Notes under the pieces: model-generated | The model's database searches: none | Seen by the model: the letters and a program-made list of their open reading frames with translations, nothing else | Told to the model about the DNA's origin: nothing | Program-made: the position numbers and the translations under genes | Source: Salinicoccus kekensis | GTDB lineage: Bacteria; Bacillota; Bacilli; Staphylococcales; Salinicoccaceae | NCBI RefSeq assembly: GCF_900220995.1 | Contig: NZ_OBQF01000001.1 | Coordinates: 744,001-808,000 of the forward strand | DNA length: 64,000 nucleotides | Direction of reading: 5' to 3' | In this document: positions 1-10,685 of the stretch, piece after piece | Layout: the number at the start of each line of letters is the position of its first letter | How positions within the stretch are numbered: position 1 is the first letter of the stretch

Positions 1-2443
1 GAAGCTCTGCATTGAAGCTCTGTGCTTTTTCATCTTTGGCATAATTCACCATCGCGAGCTTGATGATGTCTGCAGCACTGCCCTGTATCGGCGAGTTCAT
101 CGCCGTCCGCTCGGCCACACTCCGTGCATTGAAGTTTTTATTGTGGACGTCCGGGATGTAACGGCGCCTGTTCAACAGCGTCTTCACATAGCCGTCCCGC
201 TTTGCATCCTGGATGATCGAGCTCATGAATGCCTTCACATCAGGGAAGGAGGCAAGGTAATTGTCGATGTACGTCTTCGCCTCCTTACGTGTGATGCCGA
301 GGTTCTGGCTGAGCCCGTAATCGCTGATACCGTAGACGATGCCGAAGTTCACCGCTTTGGCATTCCGCCTCATCGTCGGCGTGACATCTTCACGTGCCAC
401 GTTGAACACTTCCATCGCCGTCTTTGTATGGATGTCGAGGCCGCCCGAAAATGCCTCCTGCATCGTCTCATCACCTGTGATTGCAGCAAGGACACGCAGT
501 TCAATCTGTGAATAGTCCAGGGCGAGCAGTACATGGTTTTCATCTTTGGGTACGAATGCCCGTCTGATCAGCCGTCCCTCGTCCAGGCGGATTGGTATGT
601 TCTGCAGGTTCGGCTCAACTGATGAGAGCCGTCCGGTCTGCGCAAGCGTCTGGTTGAAGCGCGTATGGATCCTCGAATCCTCCCGCACTTCCTTCTGCAG
701 GCCGATGACATAAGTCGACTGGAGCTTCGATATTGTGCGGTAATCGAGCAGATGCTGGATGATTTCATGTTTATCCTGCAGGGCCTCGAGCACATCAACG
801 GCCGTCGAGTAACCGGTCTTCGTCTTTTTGATCACAGGCAGGCCGAGCCTTTCAAACAGCACCACGCCGAGCTGTTTCGGCGAGTTGATGTTGAACTCCT
901 CCCCGGCCAGTTCATAGATCCGCGACTTCATTTCCTCGAGCCGCCCTTCGATCTCCTCTTCCATTTCAACAAGGCGCTCAGGCAGGACGCGTATCCCCCT
1001 CAGCTCCATCTCTGCGAGCACTTTGGAAAGCGGCACTTCAAGGTCATGGTACAGGTCCGCCATTTCATCCTCGGCAAGTTTTGCCACCATGTCATCTTTT
1101 GCGTTATGGACCGCCATCACCTTATCCGTGAGAAATTCGGTCATTTCTTCTTCGGTCGGTGTTTTTTTATTGCGTCCCTTACCGTAATGGAAATCGTCGC
1201 TGTTGATGTTGATGCCATACGGGCTGACCGTTTCGGCCACATCGACGATCTTCTTGGATGGGTCGAGAAGGAAGCTTGCCATCATGATGTCATGCGTGAA
1301 ACCGGTGAAGCCGATGCCGAGCTGGCGCAGCAGCGCGATCTGCCTCTTGATGTCATAGGCATTCACTTCGTTGCGCCTGCCCAGGAACTCCTCCAGGACG
1401 GCGGCATCGACATCGTCGATTTTTTTGATCCAGGCCTTTTCGCCATCCGTCGCGGCGGCGTATTCAGGCCTGTTGTATAAATAATTGTCCGCACGGACTT
1501 CCAGGTGGATCGAGACTTTTTCACCGAGTGCATCAAGGTCATCCGTCAATGTGACATCGAAGTCGCTGATATCCTCTGTTTCCTGTGCATCCATGTTCTG
1601 CAGCAGGGAATTGAACTCATACTCTTTGAAGAGTTCGTATTTCTGTTCTTCGGAGTCATTCCTGAATTCAAGATCGGAAATCTCAAAATCCATGGGCACT
1701 TCCCTGTGGATCGTGGCAAGGCTCTTGCTCATAAGCGCCTCTTCGCTGAACTCCTTCAGCTTCTCCTGGAGTTTTTTGCCGCCTGCTGACTCGGCATTTT
1801 CAAGCACATTTTCGACCGTGCCGAACTGATGGAGCAATTTCAGTGCCGTCTTCTCGCCGACGCCCGGGATGCCCGGTATATTGTCGGACTTGTCCCCCAT
1901 CAGGCCTTTCAGGTCGATGATCTGCTCAGGCTTTAGGTCATAGACTTCCCGTATATGTTCAGGGGTGTATTCCTCGATGTCGCTGATGCCTTTTTTGGTG
2001 AAGTATATGGCGGTATGGTCGCTTGCAAGCTGGGTCAGGTCTTTATCCCCCGTGATGATGATCGTCTTCATCTTCTCATCGTCGGCCATCCTGGAGAGCG
2101 TCCCGATGATATCATCCGCTTCGTATTCATCCAGTTCGAAACGTTTGATGCCGTAGGCGTCGATCAGCCGTCTGATCGGGGCGAACTGTTCCCCGAGTTC
2201 CGGCGGCGTCGACTGCCGGCCGCCTTTATAGTCCTTGTATTCCTTGTGCCTGAAAGTGGACTTCCCTGCATCAAAAGCGACGAGGAAATGAGTCGGTTCC
2301 TCCTCTTTTATGATCCGCTCCAGGAGCCTTGCATAACCGAAGACCGCATTCGTATGCAGACCGCTCTGGTTGGATAATAAAGGCAGTCCGTAAAAGGCCC
2401 TGAAGGCCACACTGTTGCCATCAATCAAAATTAATTTTTTCAT
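1..2443 (-). CDS. polA: DNA polymerase I (5' part of gene, cut by left edge)
   Basis: Family A DNA polymerase for Okazaki-fragment processing and repair synthesis. The first 814 codons are present. Residues 1 to about 290 form the 5'-3' exonuclease (acidic motifs such as VAFDAGKSTFRH and ITGDKDLTQL, then the helix-hairpin-helix GIPGVGEKTA). The middle domain looks like a dead proofreading domain: where active enzymes have an Asp-x-Glu in Exo I, this one reads SIHLEV. The polymerase domain has motif A DYSQIELR near residue 641 and the O-helix RRNAKAVNFGIVYG. Motif C (HDE) and the last 60 or so residues lie outside the window. The start is the ATG at 2443 (MKKLILIDGNS). Very sure of identity; loss of proofreading is inferred from the missing residue and is usual in Bacillales. 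Confidence 0.97.
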   Translation of the reverse strand, partial: MKKLILIDGNSVAFRAFYGLPLLSNQSGLHTNAVFGYARLLERIIKEEEPTHFLVAFDAGKSTFRHKEYKDYKGGRQSTPPELGEQFAPIRRLIDAYGIKRFELDEYEADDIIGTLSRMADDEKMKTIIITGDKDLTQLASDHTAIYFTKKGISDIEEYTPEHIREVYDLKPEQIIDLKGLMGDKSDNIPGIPGVGEKTALKLLHQFGTVENVLENAESAGGKKLQEKLKEFSEEALMSKSLATIHREVPMDFEISDLEFRNDSEEQKYELFKEYEFNSLLQNMDAQETEDISDFDVTLTDDLDALGEKVSIHLEVRADNYLYNRPEYAAATDGEKAWIKKIDDVDAAVLEEFLGRRNEVNAYDIKRQIALLRQLGIGFTGFTHDIMMASFLLDPSKKIVDVAETVSPYGININSDDFHYGKGRNKKTPTEEEMTEFLTDKVMAVHNAKDDMVAKLAEDEMADLYHDLEVPLSKVLAEMELRGIRVLPERLVEMEEEIEGRLEEMKSRIYELAGEEFNINSPKQLGVVLFERLGLPVIKKTKTGYSTAVDVLEALQDKHEIIQHLLDYRTISKLQSTYVIGLQKEVREDSRIHTRFNQTLAQTGRLSSVEPNLQNIPIRLDEGRLIRRAFVPKDENHVLLALDYSQIELRVLAAITGDETMQEAFSGGLDIHTKTAMEVFNVAREDVTPTMRRNAKAVNFGIVYGISDYGLSQNLGITRKEAKTYIDNYLASFPDVKAFMSSIIQDAKRDGYVKTLLNRRRYIPDVHNKNFNARSVAERTAMNSPIQGSAADIIKLAMVNYAKDEKAQSFNAEL

Positions 2444-2510
2444 GAAATAGTCTCCTCAGAATGTATTATCCTCAACTGAATTATACATGTCTTAAATTGA
2501 TAATGAAAAG

Positions 2511-2539
2511 AAAAAAGACACAGTTCACACTGTGTCTTT
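2511..2539 (-). terminator. Intrinsic terminator after the AbgT gene
   Basis: An 11-bp perfect stem (2514-2524 with 2529-2539, loop of 4) followed on the minus strand by a U-run. It lies just beyond the AbgT stop codon and before polA, so polA probably has its own promoter. Confidence 0.85.
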
Positions 2540-2549
2540 GAAAAACCAT

Positions 2550-4115
2550 CTAACCCGGATAATGAATCGGTGCATTCGGACCGAGCGGCAGGCCTGTGAG
2601 CATCCAGACGATCAGCATCAGGCTCCATACGACCAGGAAGAAGATTGAATACGGCAGCATGACCGAAATCAATGTACCGATGCCGATGTTCCTGTCATAT
2701 TTCTGCGCAAATGCAATGATGATCGCAAAGTATGTCATGAGCGGCGTGATGATGTTCGTCGATGAGTCCGCGACACGGTATGCCATCGTCGTCAGTTCCG
2801 GTGAATAACCGAGCTGCATCATGATCGGGATGAATATCGGCGCCATCATGGCCCATTTGGCGCTGGCACTTCCGACGAACAGGTTGATGAACGCCGTGAC
2901 CAGGACGAACCCGACAATCAGCGGGATGCCCGTCAGATTCATGTTCTCAAGCAGATCCGCACCGTAGACGCCGATGACCAGACCGAGGTTGGATTCGTTG
3001 AAATAGGCGACGAACTGGCCGGCTGTGAAAGCGAGCACTATGAACATGCCCATGCCTGCCATCGTCTTCGTCATCTGGTTTGCGACATCTTTATCGTTTT
3101 TGATGGAGCGTGTCACGATGCCGTAGACGAGTCCCGGTATGAAGAAAAGGATCGCTATGATCGGCACAAGTGCATTCATGAACGGCGACTGGATGATCGT
3201 GTCGAGGTATGAACCTTCGTCCCCGCGCATCGGTGAAGCCGGGAAGGCGACGAGTGAAGCTGCAAGTATCAGCCCGATGATGACCGAGATGAACGCCAGC
3301 AGCAGTCCTCTTTTTTCAAGCTTCGTAAGCGGCGCCATATAGTCCTCTTCCTCTTCGTCCGTATCGACGCCTGCGCCGAGGGTGAATTTCCCGAGGCGCG
3401 GTTCGACGATCTTATCCGAGACGAACCAGCCGACGAGCGTCAGTACAAAGACACTCACTGCGATGAAGTACCAGTTCATCGCGACGTTCATCGTTTCGGC
3501 ATATGCAGGATCGATCGTTGCGGCTGCTGCGGTGCTGAGTTCTGCGAGCATCGCATCGGTCCCGCTCAGGAACAGGTTCGCAGAGAACCCTGCTGATACA
3601 CCGGCGAATGCTGCGGCAAGCCCTGCAAGCGGATGCCTGCCGAGCGCAAGGTAAATGACCGCACCCAGCGGCGGCAGCACGACATAACCGGCATCGGATG
3701 CAAGTGAAGACATGATGCCTGCAAAGACGAGACCGCCTGTGATCAGGCTTTTCGGTATGGATAAAACGAATCCGCGGAGTGCTGCACTGATGAGGCCCGA
3801 GTGTTCCGCCACACCGATTCCGAGCATGGTCACAAGGACGACGCCGAGCGGTGCGAAGTTGATGAAATTATCAGTCATGTTGAGGAATATGTAGTTGATC
3901 CCTTCCGCACTCAGCAGGTTCGTGACTGCAACTGTACCTTCCTCACCCGGATGCTCCACCGACACTTCGAGTGCCGAGAAAATCCAGGAGCCGATCAGTG
4001 TGAGGCCTGCCAGTATCGCAAACAATGTAACGGGATGCGGCAGTTTATTGCCCAGCCACTCTACAAAGTCGAGAAATTTTTGGAAGAAACCATTTTTTCT
4101 TTTACCATTTTCCAT
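2550..4115 (-). CDS. AbgT-family transporter
   Basis: Integral membrane protein of 521 residues with about a dozen hydrophobic segments. It matches the AbgT family (p-aminobenzoyl-glutamate uptake in E. coli AbgT; the related YdaH and MtrF export sulfonamide-type compounds). Family-like stretches include GIGVAEHSGLISAALRG, SSLASDAGYVVLPPLGA and SASAKWAMMAPIFIPIMM. The start ATG at 4115 has a strong GGGAGG 7 nt upstream. It stands alone between two terminators. In Staphylococcus the icd-polA interval carries the phoPR two-component system as I recall it, so this gene appears to occupy that place. The substrate cannot be told from sequence. Confidence 0.88.
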   Translation of the reverse strand: MENGKRKNGFFQKFLDFVEWLGNKLPHPVTLFAILAGLTLIGSWIFSALEVSVEHPGEEGTVAVTNLLSAEGINYIFLNMTDNFINFAPLGVVLVTMLGIGVAEHSGLISAALRGFVLSIPKSLITGGLVFAGIMSSLASDAGYVVLPPLGAVIYLALGRHPLAGLAAAFAGVSAGFSANLFLSGTDAMLAELSTAAAATIDPAYAETMNVAMNWYFIAVSVFVLTLVGWFVSDKIVEPRLGKFTLGAGVDTDEEEEDYMAPLTKLEKRGLLLAFISVIIGLILAASLVAFPASPMRGDEGSYLDTIIQSPFMNALVPIIAILFFIPGLVYGIVTRSIKNDKDVANQMTKTMAGMGMFIVLAFTAGQFVAYFNESNLGLVIGVYGADLLENMNLTGIPLIVGFVLVTAFINLFVGSASAKWAMMAPIFIPIMMQLGYSPELTTMAYRVADSSTNIITPLMTYFAIIIAFAQKYDRNIGIGTLISVMLPYSIFFLVVWSLMLIVWMLTGLPLGPNAPIHYPG

Positions 4116-4232
4116 TCTTTCCTATCCTCCCAAAATATAAAAGTGGTCTTAATAAAAAGACAACGCGTTAAAGTATATATGTTTGCGGCACTGTTTTCAA
4201 ATAATTTTCACGATTATCTCCGGTAAACGAAT

Positions 4233-4263
4233 AAAAGGCACGGCTCAATTTGAGCCGTGCCTT
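4233..4263 (-). terminator. Intrinsic terminator after icd
   Basis: A 13-bp perfect stem (4235-4247 with 4251-4263, loop of 3) downstream of the icd stop, with A residues on the plus strand giving a short U-rich tail on the minus strand. Confidence 0.85.
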
Positions 4264-4278
4264 CATATGATATTTGGA

Positions 4279-5547
4279 TTATCCCATATTTTTAACGAGT
4301 TCTTCACCGAATTCAGAACACTTGACTTCCTCTGCACCGTCCATCAGGCGGGCAAAGTCGTAAGTGACGACTTTGGAAGCGATTGTTTTCTCCATGGATT
4401 TCGTGATCAGTTCAGCTGCTTCGGTCCAGCCGATGTGCTCGAGCATCAATACTCCTGAAAGGATGACGGATGAAGGGTTCACTTTATCCTGTCCTGCGTA
4501 TTTCGGCGCCGTACCGTGCGTCGCCTCGAAGATCGCATGTCCTGTTTCATAGTTGATGTTCGCACCAGGCGCGATGCCGATGCCGCCGACCTGTGCTGCA
4601 AGCGCATCGGAGATGTAGTCGCCGTTCAGGTTCATCGTCGCTACGACACCGAACTCTTTCGGACGCAGCAGAATCTGCTGTAAGAAGATGTCCGCAATGG
4701 AATCCTTGATGATGATCTTGCCTGCATCTTCAGCTTCGCCCTGGGCTTTATCAGCTGCTTCACGGCCGTCTTTTTCAACGATTTCATCGTATTCTTTCCA
4801 TGTGAACACTTTGTCGCCGAATTCCCTTTCGGCAAGGTCGTAACCCCATGCCTTGAACGCGCCTTCTGTGAATTTCATGATGTTGCCTTTGTGGACGAGC
4901 GTCACAGACGGACGATTGTTGTCGATCGCATAGTTGATTGCAGCACGCACCAGGCGCTCGGTGCCTTCTTTTGAAACAGGCTTGATGCCGATGCCTGAAG
5001 TTTCAGGGAAGCGGATGTTCTCAGAACCCATTTCGTTCTGGATGAAATCGATGACCTTCTTGACTTCGTCCGTACCTTCCTGGAACTCGATGCCCGCATA
5101 GATGTCTTCAGTGTTTTCCCTGAAGATCACCATGTCCGTCTCTTCCGGACGCTTCACCGGTGAAGGTACGCCGTCGAAGTATCTCACCGGGCGCAGGCAT
5201 GTGAACAGGTCCAGCTTCTGGCGCAGCGCAACGTTCAATGAACGTATGCCGCCGCCGATCGGTGTCGTCAGAGGTCCTTTGATCGCGATGAGGTATTCAT
5301 TGATCGCATCCAGTGTATCCTGCGGCAGCCACTCGCCTGTTTTGTCATATGCCTTCTGACCTGCAAGCACTTCTTTCCATTCGATTTTCTTTTCGCCGTT
5401 ATATGCTTTTTCAACAGCACCGTCGAGTACCTTCTGTGCTGCATTCCATATATCCGGCCCCGTGCCGTCACCTTCGATGAAAGGGATGATCGGGTTGTTT
5501 GGTACAGTCAAGTTTCCATTGTTTGTTGCGATTTTTTCGCCAGCCAT
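4279..5547 (-). CDS. icd: Isocitrate dehydrogenase (NADP+)
   Basis: Converts isocitrate to 2-oxoglutarate and CO2 with NADP+ in the TCA cycle; cytosolic homodimer. The 422 residues fit the usual length. The substrate-binding loop [10 protein letters not shown] contains the serine that AceK phosphorylates in E. coli. The metal/nucleotide region reads [15 protein letters not shown] and then [20 protein letters not shown], typical of NADP enzymes. The start ATG has a GGAGG 8 nt upstream. It follows citZ by 37 bp on the same strand, forming a citZ-icd operon as in other Bacillales. No mdh follows, as in staphylococci. Confidence 0.97.
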   Translation of the reverse strand: MAGEKIATNNGNLTVPNNPIIPFIEGDGTGPDIWNAAQKVLDGAVEKAYNGEKKIEWKEVLAGQKAYDKTGEWLPQDTLDAINEYLIAIKGPLTTPIGGGIRSLNVALRQKLDLFTCLRPVRYFDGVPSPVKRPEETDMVIFRENTEDIYAGIEFQEGTDEVKKVIDFIQNEMGSENIRFPETSGIGIKPVSKEGTERLVRAAINYAIDNNRPSVTLVHKGNIMKFTEGAFKAWGYDLAEREFGDKVFTWKEYDEIVEKDGREAADKAQGEAEDAGKIIIKDSIADIFLQQILLRPKEFGVVATMNLNGDYISDALAAQVGGIGIAPGANINYETGHAIFEATHGTAPKYAGQDKVNPSSVILSGVLMLEHIGWTEAAELITKSMEKTIASKVVTYDFARLMDGAEEVKCSEFGEELVKNMG

Positions 5548-5584
5548 TATTTATTCCTCCAGATTATATTGTAAGTTTTTGATG

Positions 5585-6700
5585 TTATCTATTTTCAATC
5601 GGTTCGTATTTTCTGTCTGTTGCACCGACATATTCAGCCCTCGGTCTGATCAGCCTGTTGTCGGCATACTGTTCCAGTATGTGGGCCGTCCAACCTGAAG
5701 CACGGCTCATTGCGAATATTGGTGTGAAAAGGTCGGATTCAATGCCCAGTGAATGATAGACCGTCGCACTGTAGAAGTCCACGTTCGGCAGCAGGCCTTT
5801 TTCCTCTTTGACGATATCTGCGATTTTGGTGGAGATATCGAACAGCTCACTGTAGCCACTTTCGTCTGTGAGTTTCTTCGACATCTCTTTCAGATATTTC
5901 GCCCTTGGATCCCCGTCTTTATACACTCTGTGGCCGATTCCCATGATTTTTTCCTTGTTATCAAACTTTTTCTGTAAGTAACTTTCTACATTTTCGATGG
6001 AACCGATCTCTTTCAGCATCTCCATGACTTGTTCGTTCGCACCGCCGTGCAGCGGCCCCTTGAGTGCGCCGATCGCAGCAGTCACACCGGAGTACACATC
6101 CGATTCCGTCCCCACGCAGACGCGTGCAGTGAAGGTGGAAGCGTTCAATTCATGATCCGCCTGCAGCACGAGCACTTTATTCATCGCCTCTTCCTCGACA
6201 TCCGTCGGCGCCTCGCCGTTCAGCATGTAAAGGAAGTTCGCAGCATAGCTCAGGTCCTTTTTAGGCTTGATGGCTTCCTTGCCGTCCCTGATGCGTGCAA
6301 ATGCAGCAACCAGTGCAGGCATCTGCGCCAGGATGCGGACCGCTTTGTTCTTTGATGCCTCCATCGAGCTGTCCTCGGCATTTTCATCAAAGTGTGCCGA
6401 AAGTGACACTCCAGTCCTTAAGGCTGACATGGGATGTACTTTATCAACCGGGTATAATTCAAAATGCTTATGGATGTTGTCATCCAAAGTCATCAAATTG
6501 AACAATTCATCAGTGAATGAATTCAATTCCTGCTGATTCGGCAGCTTATCATTCCACAGCAGATAAACCACCTCTTCAAACAGTGCATTTTCAGCAAGAT
6601 CGTCAATTTCATATCCACCGTACGTCAATTGTGACCCGATGATGGAACTGATCTTGGAATCAGCAACAACTACCCCTTCTAAACCTTTGTTTTCAGGCAT
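5585..6700 (-). CDS. citZ: Citrate synthase
   Basis: Condenses acetyl-CoA and oxaloacetate to citrate, the entry step of the TCA cycle. The 371 residues have the short Gram-positive form. The catalytic residues are visible: His in KGPLHGGANEQ, His in IMGIGHRVYKDGDPRA, and Asp in PNVDFYSATVYHSLG, plus RASGWTAHILEQ for CoA binding. The start ATG has a GAGGAGG 8 nt upstream. It is the first gene of citZ-icd. The 226 bp upstream hold a promoter and candidate catabolite-control sites described separately, fitting the known repression of citZ by CcpA and CcpC in Bacillus. Confidence 0.97.
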   Translation of the reverse strand: MPENKGLEGVVVADSKISSIIGSQLTYGGYEIDDLAENALFEEVVYLLWNDKLPNQQELNSFTDELFNLMTLDDNIHKHFELYPVDKVHPMSALRTGVSLSAHFDENAEDSSMEASKNKAVRILAQMPALVAAFARIRDGKEAIKPKKDLSYAANFLYMLNGEAPTDVEEEAMNKVLVLQADHELNASTFTARVCVGTESDVYSGVTAAIGALKGPLHGGANEQVMEMLKEIGSIENVESYLQKKFDNKEKIMGIGHRVYKDGDPRAKYLKEMSKKLTDESGYSELFDISTKIADIVKEEKGLLPNVDFYSATVYHSLGIESDLFTPIFAMSRASGWTAHILEQYADNRLIRPRAEYVGATDRKYEPIENR

Positions 6701-6748
6701 TTTAAATCCTCCTCTAAATTACTATTACTAATATTCATAGTTTCATTC

Positions 6749-6776
6749 ATTATATCAAATTATAAAGTATTGTGAA
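6749..6776 (-). promoter_or_regulatory. Putative sigma-A promoter of citZ-icd
   Basis: Minus strand TTCACA (6776-6771), 16-nt spacer, TATAAT (6754-6749), about 50 bp before the citZ start. The spacer is one short of optimal. Prediction from pattern only. Confidence 0.5.
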
Positions 6777-6801
6777 TGAATGATTATAAGGTACAACCTT
6801 G

Positions 6802-6815
6802 TGAAAGCATTTACA
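6802..6815. promoter_or_regulatory. Candidate cre (CcpA) site upstream of citZ
   Basis: TGAAAGCATTTACA matches the consensus TGWNANCGNTNWCA at 13 of 14 positions (A for the central G). A second cre-like core, AAGCGTTT on the minus strand, overlaps at 6817-6825. The site lies just upstream of the -35 box. citZ is a known CcpA target in Bacillus, and ccpA is in this window. Inference. Confidence 0.45.
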
Positions 6816-6911
6816 AAAACGCTTCCAAACGTTGCGGTCAAAGCTTTTATGCATTCTTTATGCATTACAAAGCTGTATGATAAGAAACGTTTAATTATCT
6901 TATGATAAATG

Positions 6912-6926
6912 ATAAGTTTTCATTAT
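6912..6926. promoter_or_regulatory. Candidate CcpC-type dyad
   Basis: An exact ATAA-N7-TTAT dyad, the half-site arrangement reported for CcpC at citB and citZ in B. subtilis. It lies about 140 bp upstream of the citZ -35 and touches the neighbouring terminator. This short AT-rich pattern can arise by chance. Confidence 0.25.
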
Positions 6927-6957
6927 AAAAGACCAATCATTGAATGATTGGTCTTTT
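6927..6957 (-). terminator. Intrinsic terminator after the DUF6612-like lipoprotein gene
   Basis: A 14-bp perfect stem (6927-6940 with 6944-6957, loop of 3). It overlaps the lipoprotein stop codon (6956-6958). A/T runs on both sides make it potentially bidirectional. Confidence 0.8.
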
Positions 6958-7732
6958 ACATGCCGTTCGGCTTTTCTATGACAGGTATATTATTGACATC
7001 TTCAATCGTCATGCTTGAAGACAAGTCGATCTCTTCGCCCCCGCTCACCAGCACGGCCGTCATTTCGCCGCCAGTGTAGCGGTATTCTTCGTCGAAAGTC
7101 AGATTGATCTCACCGGAGATGTCCTCAGCCGCCTGCAACAGTCCGCTCATCTCATCGGTCAGAAGATTTTCAGCATCCTCCATGTCTTCAATCTGCACGG
7201 TCAGTGTGTAGCCTTCATCCGTACCCGCCGCTTCACCGGAACGGTAAGGATCCAGCTGGCTGATCAGGTCGCCGTACGTGGTGCCCCCTATATCGGGCGC
7301 TTCTGGCTGCTGTTCCATTTCATGCCCGCTGTATATATGGTAGCTGTCATCCACGATGTAATGGGTCACCGTCGCATCATCACGGTTGATCTCCACCTTC
7401 AGTTCATTCTGATCACTGTGGGTCGTGATCGTCCGGATGGATTCGGACATTTCATCACCTTCAATCATATAAACCTGGTTAAGTTCATAGCTGTCAGTCT
7501 CCCCCCATTCCTCCTGGGCGGAATCGATCAATTCATCTGCTGAAATTGCAGGTTCTTCATCGGCATCGGGGCTTTCTTCAGATTCATCGGATGTTTCTTC
7601 GGCTGTACCGTCTGTACCGTCCGCCTCATCCGTCTCTTCACCGGAATCCGCAGGCGCCTCTTCATCCCCGTTGCAGGCCGATAGTATCAGTAAAAAAGCA
7701 AATATGATCATCAATAAAAAACGCATCTTCAT
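6956..7732 (-). CDS. Acidic lipoprotein, DUF6612-like
   Basis: Secreted lipoprotein of 258 residues, unknown function. A hydrophobic signal (residues 3-16) ends in the lipobox LSAC with the lipidated Cys at residue 20. A very acidic Glu/Asp/Thr/Ser linker follows (about 21-65). The folded part (about 70-258) has the alternating beta pattern seen in LolA/LppX-like, DUF6612-type lipoproteins (SYELNQVYMIEGDEM, then DDSYHIYSG, and a GEINLTFDEEYRYTGGEM strand pair). It lies alone between pyk and citZ, with a terminator at each end. The family call rests on fold-like pattern, not a firm motif. Confidence 0.7.
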   Translation of the reverse strand: MKMRFLLMIIFAFLLILSACNGDEEAPADSGEETDEADGTDGTAEETSDESEESPDADEEPAISADELIDSAQEEWGETDSYELNQVYMIEGDEMSESIRTITTHSDQNELKVEINRDDATVTHYIVDDSYHIYSGHEMEQQPEAPDIGGTTYGDLISQLDPYRSGEAAGTDEGYTLTVQIEDMEDAENLLTDEMSGLLQAAEDISGEINLTFDEEYRYTGGEMTAVLVSGGEEIDLSSSMTIEDVNNIPVIEKPNGM

Positions 7733-7792
7733 ATGAACACCTCAGAATCATTATACCAGTGTAATTTTAAGAGGGAAACAATAACTTCATCA

Positions 7793-7827
7793 AAAAAATG
7801 CCCGCCGGCTTGAATGAAGCCGGCGGG
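7793..7827 (-). terminator. Intrinsic terminator after pyk
   Basis: A GC-rich 10-bp perfect stem (7801-7810 with 7818-7827, loop of 7) followed on the minus strand by a U-run. It ends the pfkA-pyk operon. Confidence 0.9.
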
Positions 7828-7841
7828 TGCATCTTAACATC

Positions 7842-9602
7842 TTAAAGCACGTTCGCATGTCCGCTGTAGATGGAATGCTGTTCTGCATCTATCGTCACCA
7901 GCTTGCCATCCTCCAGGACATCGAATGCTTTCGCAGCACCGACAATCGTCGGAAGGCTGAGGTTCAGCCCGATGATCGCCCCGTGTGAAGTCAGTCCGCC
8001 CTCCACCGTGACAAGACCTGCCGCTTCTTCGAGGAGCGTCGTCATCTCCGGCTCCACAGACTGGAGCACGACGATTTTATCCTTCAGCTCTTTTGTTTTC
8101 AGTTCCTCAAGATCACGCGCCGTGACGACTTCCCCCACGGCACTCCTTCTGCCGATACCCTGTGCCTTCAGTATCACATCGCCCACGACATGCAGCTTCA
8201 TCAGATTGGTCGTCCCTGCATGCCCGGTCGGTACACCGGCGGTGATGATCAGAAGGTCCCCATTGTTCGCATAGCCTTTTTCAAGGGTGACGGCAACAGA
8301 GGTGTTGAGCAGTGTATCCGTATCCTTCGTCGCATCCTCCACAATCGGATGGACACCCCAGACGAGCTCAAGCTGCCTTGCGACATATCCGTAAGGGGTG
8401 ACGGCGATGATATCTGCGTGCGGGCGGTATTTGGAAATCATCCGTGCCGTATGGCCGGATTCCGTCGCAGCGACGATCGCCTTGGAGTTCAGATTCAGTG
8501 CCGTATGGGCGACGGAAACGCCGATCGCCGTGACAAGGTTCGTCTGCTGCACTTTCGTCCGCTCCGACAGCAGCTTTTTATAATCCTGTGCCTCTTCGGC
8601 CGAAACCGCGATTGAGGCCATCGTCCGCACCGCTTCCACAGGGTAGTCGCCCGCCGCCGTCTCACCGCTCAGCATCACGGCATCCGTGCCGTCGTAGATT
8701 GCGTTCGCCACATCACTGGCCTCGGCACGGGTGCAGCGCGGATTCACCTGCATTGAATCGAGCATCTGTGTGGCGGTGATGACCGGCTTGCCGATGATGT
8801 TGCATTTTTTGATCAGGTCTTTCTGGACCATCGGCACTGTCTCCGGCGGGATTTCCACACCAAGATCTCCGCGCGCCACCATCAGGCCATCCGATATTTC
8901 AAGGATGGAATCGATGTTATCGATCCCCTCCTGGTTTTCAATTTTAGGAATGATGTTGATATGTGTCGCATCATGCTTTTCAAGGAGCTCGCGTATTTCA
9001 AGCACATCTTTGTTCCTTCTTATGAAGCTTGCCGCGATGAAATCCACTTCCTGTCCGATGCCGAAAATGATGTCGCCTTCATCCTTTTCCGTGATGCCCG
9101 GCAGATTGACCGATACGCCGGGGACGTTTACGCCCTTTTTATTTTTAAGGATACCGCCGTTCAGTACCTCGCACAGTATTTCATTGGATGATTTATCGAT
9201 GTTCTTTATCTTCAGTTCGATCAGCCCGTCATCCAGCAGGATCCTGCTGTCGGAATCGACATCATCGATCAGTCCGGCATAAGAAATCGAGAATTTCTCG
9301 GAAGTCCCGATGACTTCCTCCATGCTGACGATGATGTCCTGACCCCTCTTCAGCTCGATCGCACCATTTTCCATCGAATGAGTCCTCATTTCCGGCCCTT
9401 TCGTATCCAGCAGTATGCCGATCGTCTTATCCAGTTTTTCTGCGACTTCACGGATGTTTTTGATGCGTGCTGCATGTTCCTCGTGGTCGCCGTGTGAAAA
9501 GTTCAGCCTGGCGACATTCATCCCCTCATTCATCAATTTCTCGAGCATTTCCGGTGATTCTGAAGCTGGTCCGATGGTACAGACAATCTTAGTGTTCCTC
9601 AT
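7842..9602 (-). CDS. pyk: Pyruvate kinase with C-terminal PEP-utilizer-like domain
   Basis: Makes pyruvate and ATP from phosphoenolpyruvate and ADP, the last step of glycolysis. Residues 1 to about 475 are the catalytic and allosteric parts ([53 protein letters not shown]). Residues about 485-586 form the extra domain found in Bacillales enzymes, related to the PEP synthase phosphohistidine domain, with GGLTSHGAI near residue 537. The 586 residues are normal for this form. The start ATG has GGAGG upstream. It lies 12 bp behind pfkA, so the two are co-transcribed. Confidence 0.97.
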   Translation of the reverse strand: MRNTKIVCTIGPASESPEMLEKLMNEGMNVARLNFSHGDHEEHAARIKNIREVAEKLDKTIGILLDTKGPEMRTHSMENGAIELKRGQDIIVSMEEVIGTSEKFSISYAGLIDDVDSDSRILLDDGLIELKIKNIDKSSNEILCEVLNGGILKNKKGVNVPGVSVNLPGITEKDEGDIIFGIGQEVDFIAASFIRRNKDVLEIRELLEKHDATHINIIPKIENQEGIDNIDSILEISDGLMVARGDLGVEIPPETVPMVQKDLIKKCNIIGKPVITATQMLDSMQVNPRCTRAEASDVANAIYDGTDAVMLSGETAAGDYPVEAVRTMASIAVSAEEAQDYKKLLSERTKVQQTNLVTAIGVSVAHTALNLNSKAIVAATESGHTARMISKYRPHADIIAVTPYGYVARQLELVWGVHPIVEDATKDTDTLLNTSVAVTLEKGYANNGDLLIITAGVPTGHAGTTNLMKLHVVGDVILKAQGIGRRSAVGEVVTARDLEELKTKELKDKIVVLQSVEPEMTTLLEEAAGLVTVEGGLTSHGAIIGLNLSLPTIVGAAKAFDVLEDGKLVTIDAEQHSIYSGHANVL

Positions 9603-9614
9603 TGAATGATCCTC

Positions 9615-10595
<981 letters not shown>

Positions 10596-10660
10596 TTACT
10601 TTAAAAATATCACATACCCTTTATTCTAGCCATTATTTATCATTACAAAACTTGGCGCAC

Positions 10661-10685
10661 AAAAAAAGCAGCCCTGTGGGCTGCT
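10661..10685 (-). terminator. Intrinsic terminator after accA
   Basis: An 8-bp GC-rich stem (10667-10674 with 10678-10685, loop TGT) with seven A on the plus strand, hence a minus-strand U-run. It overlaps the accA stop codon. Confidence 0.88.

Noticed and set aside
665-1480. Plus-strand open frame of 271 codons within polA
   Set aside because: Shadow of the polymerase domain of polA, which reads through the whole stretch on the minus strand.
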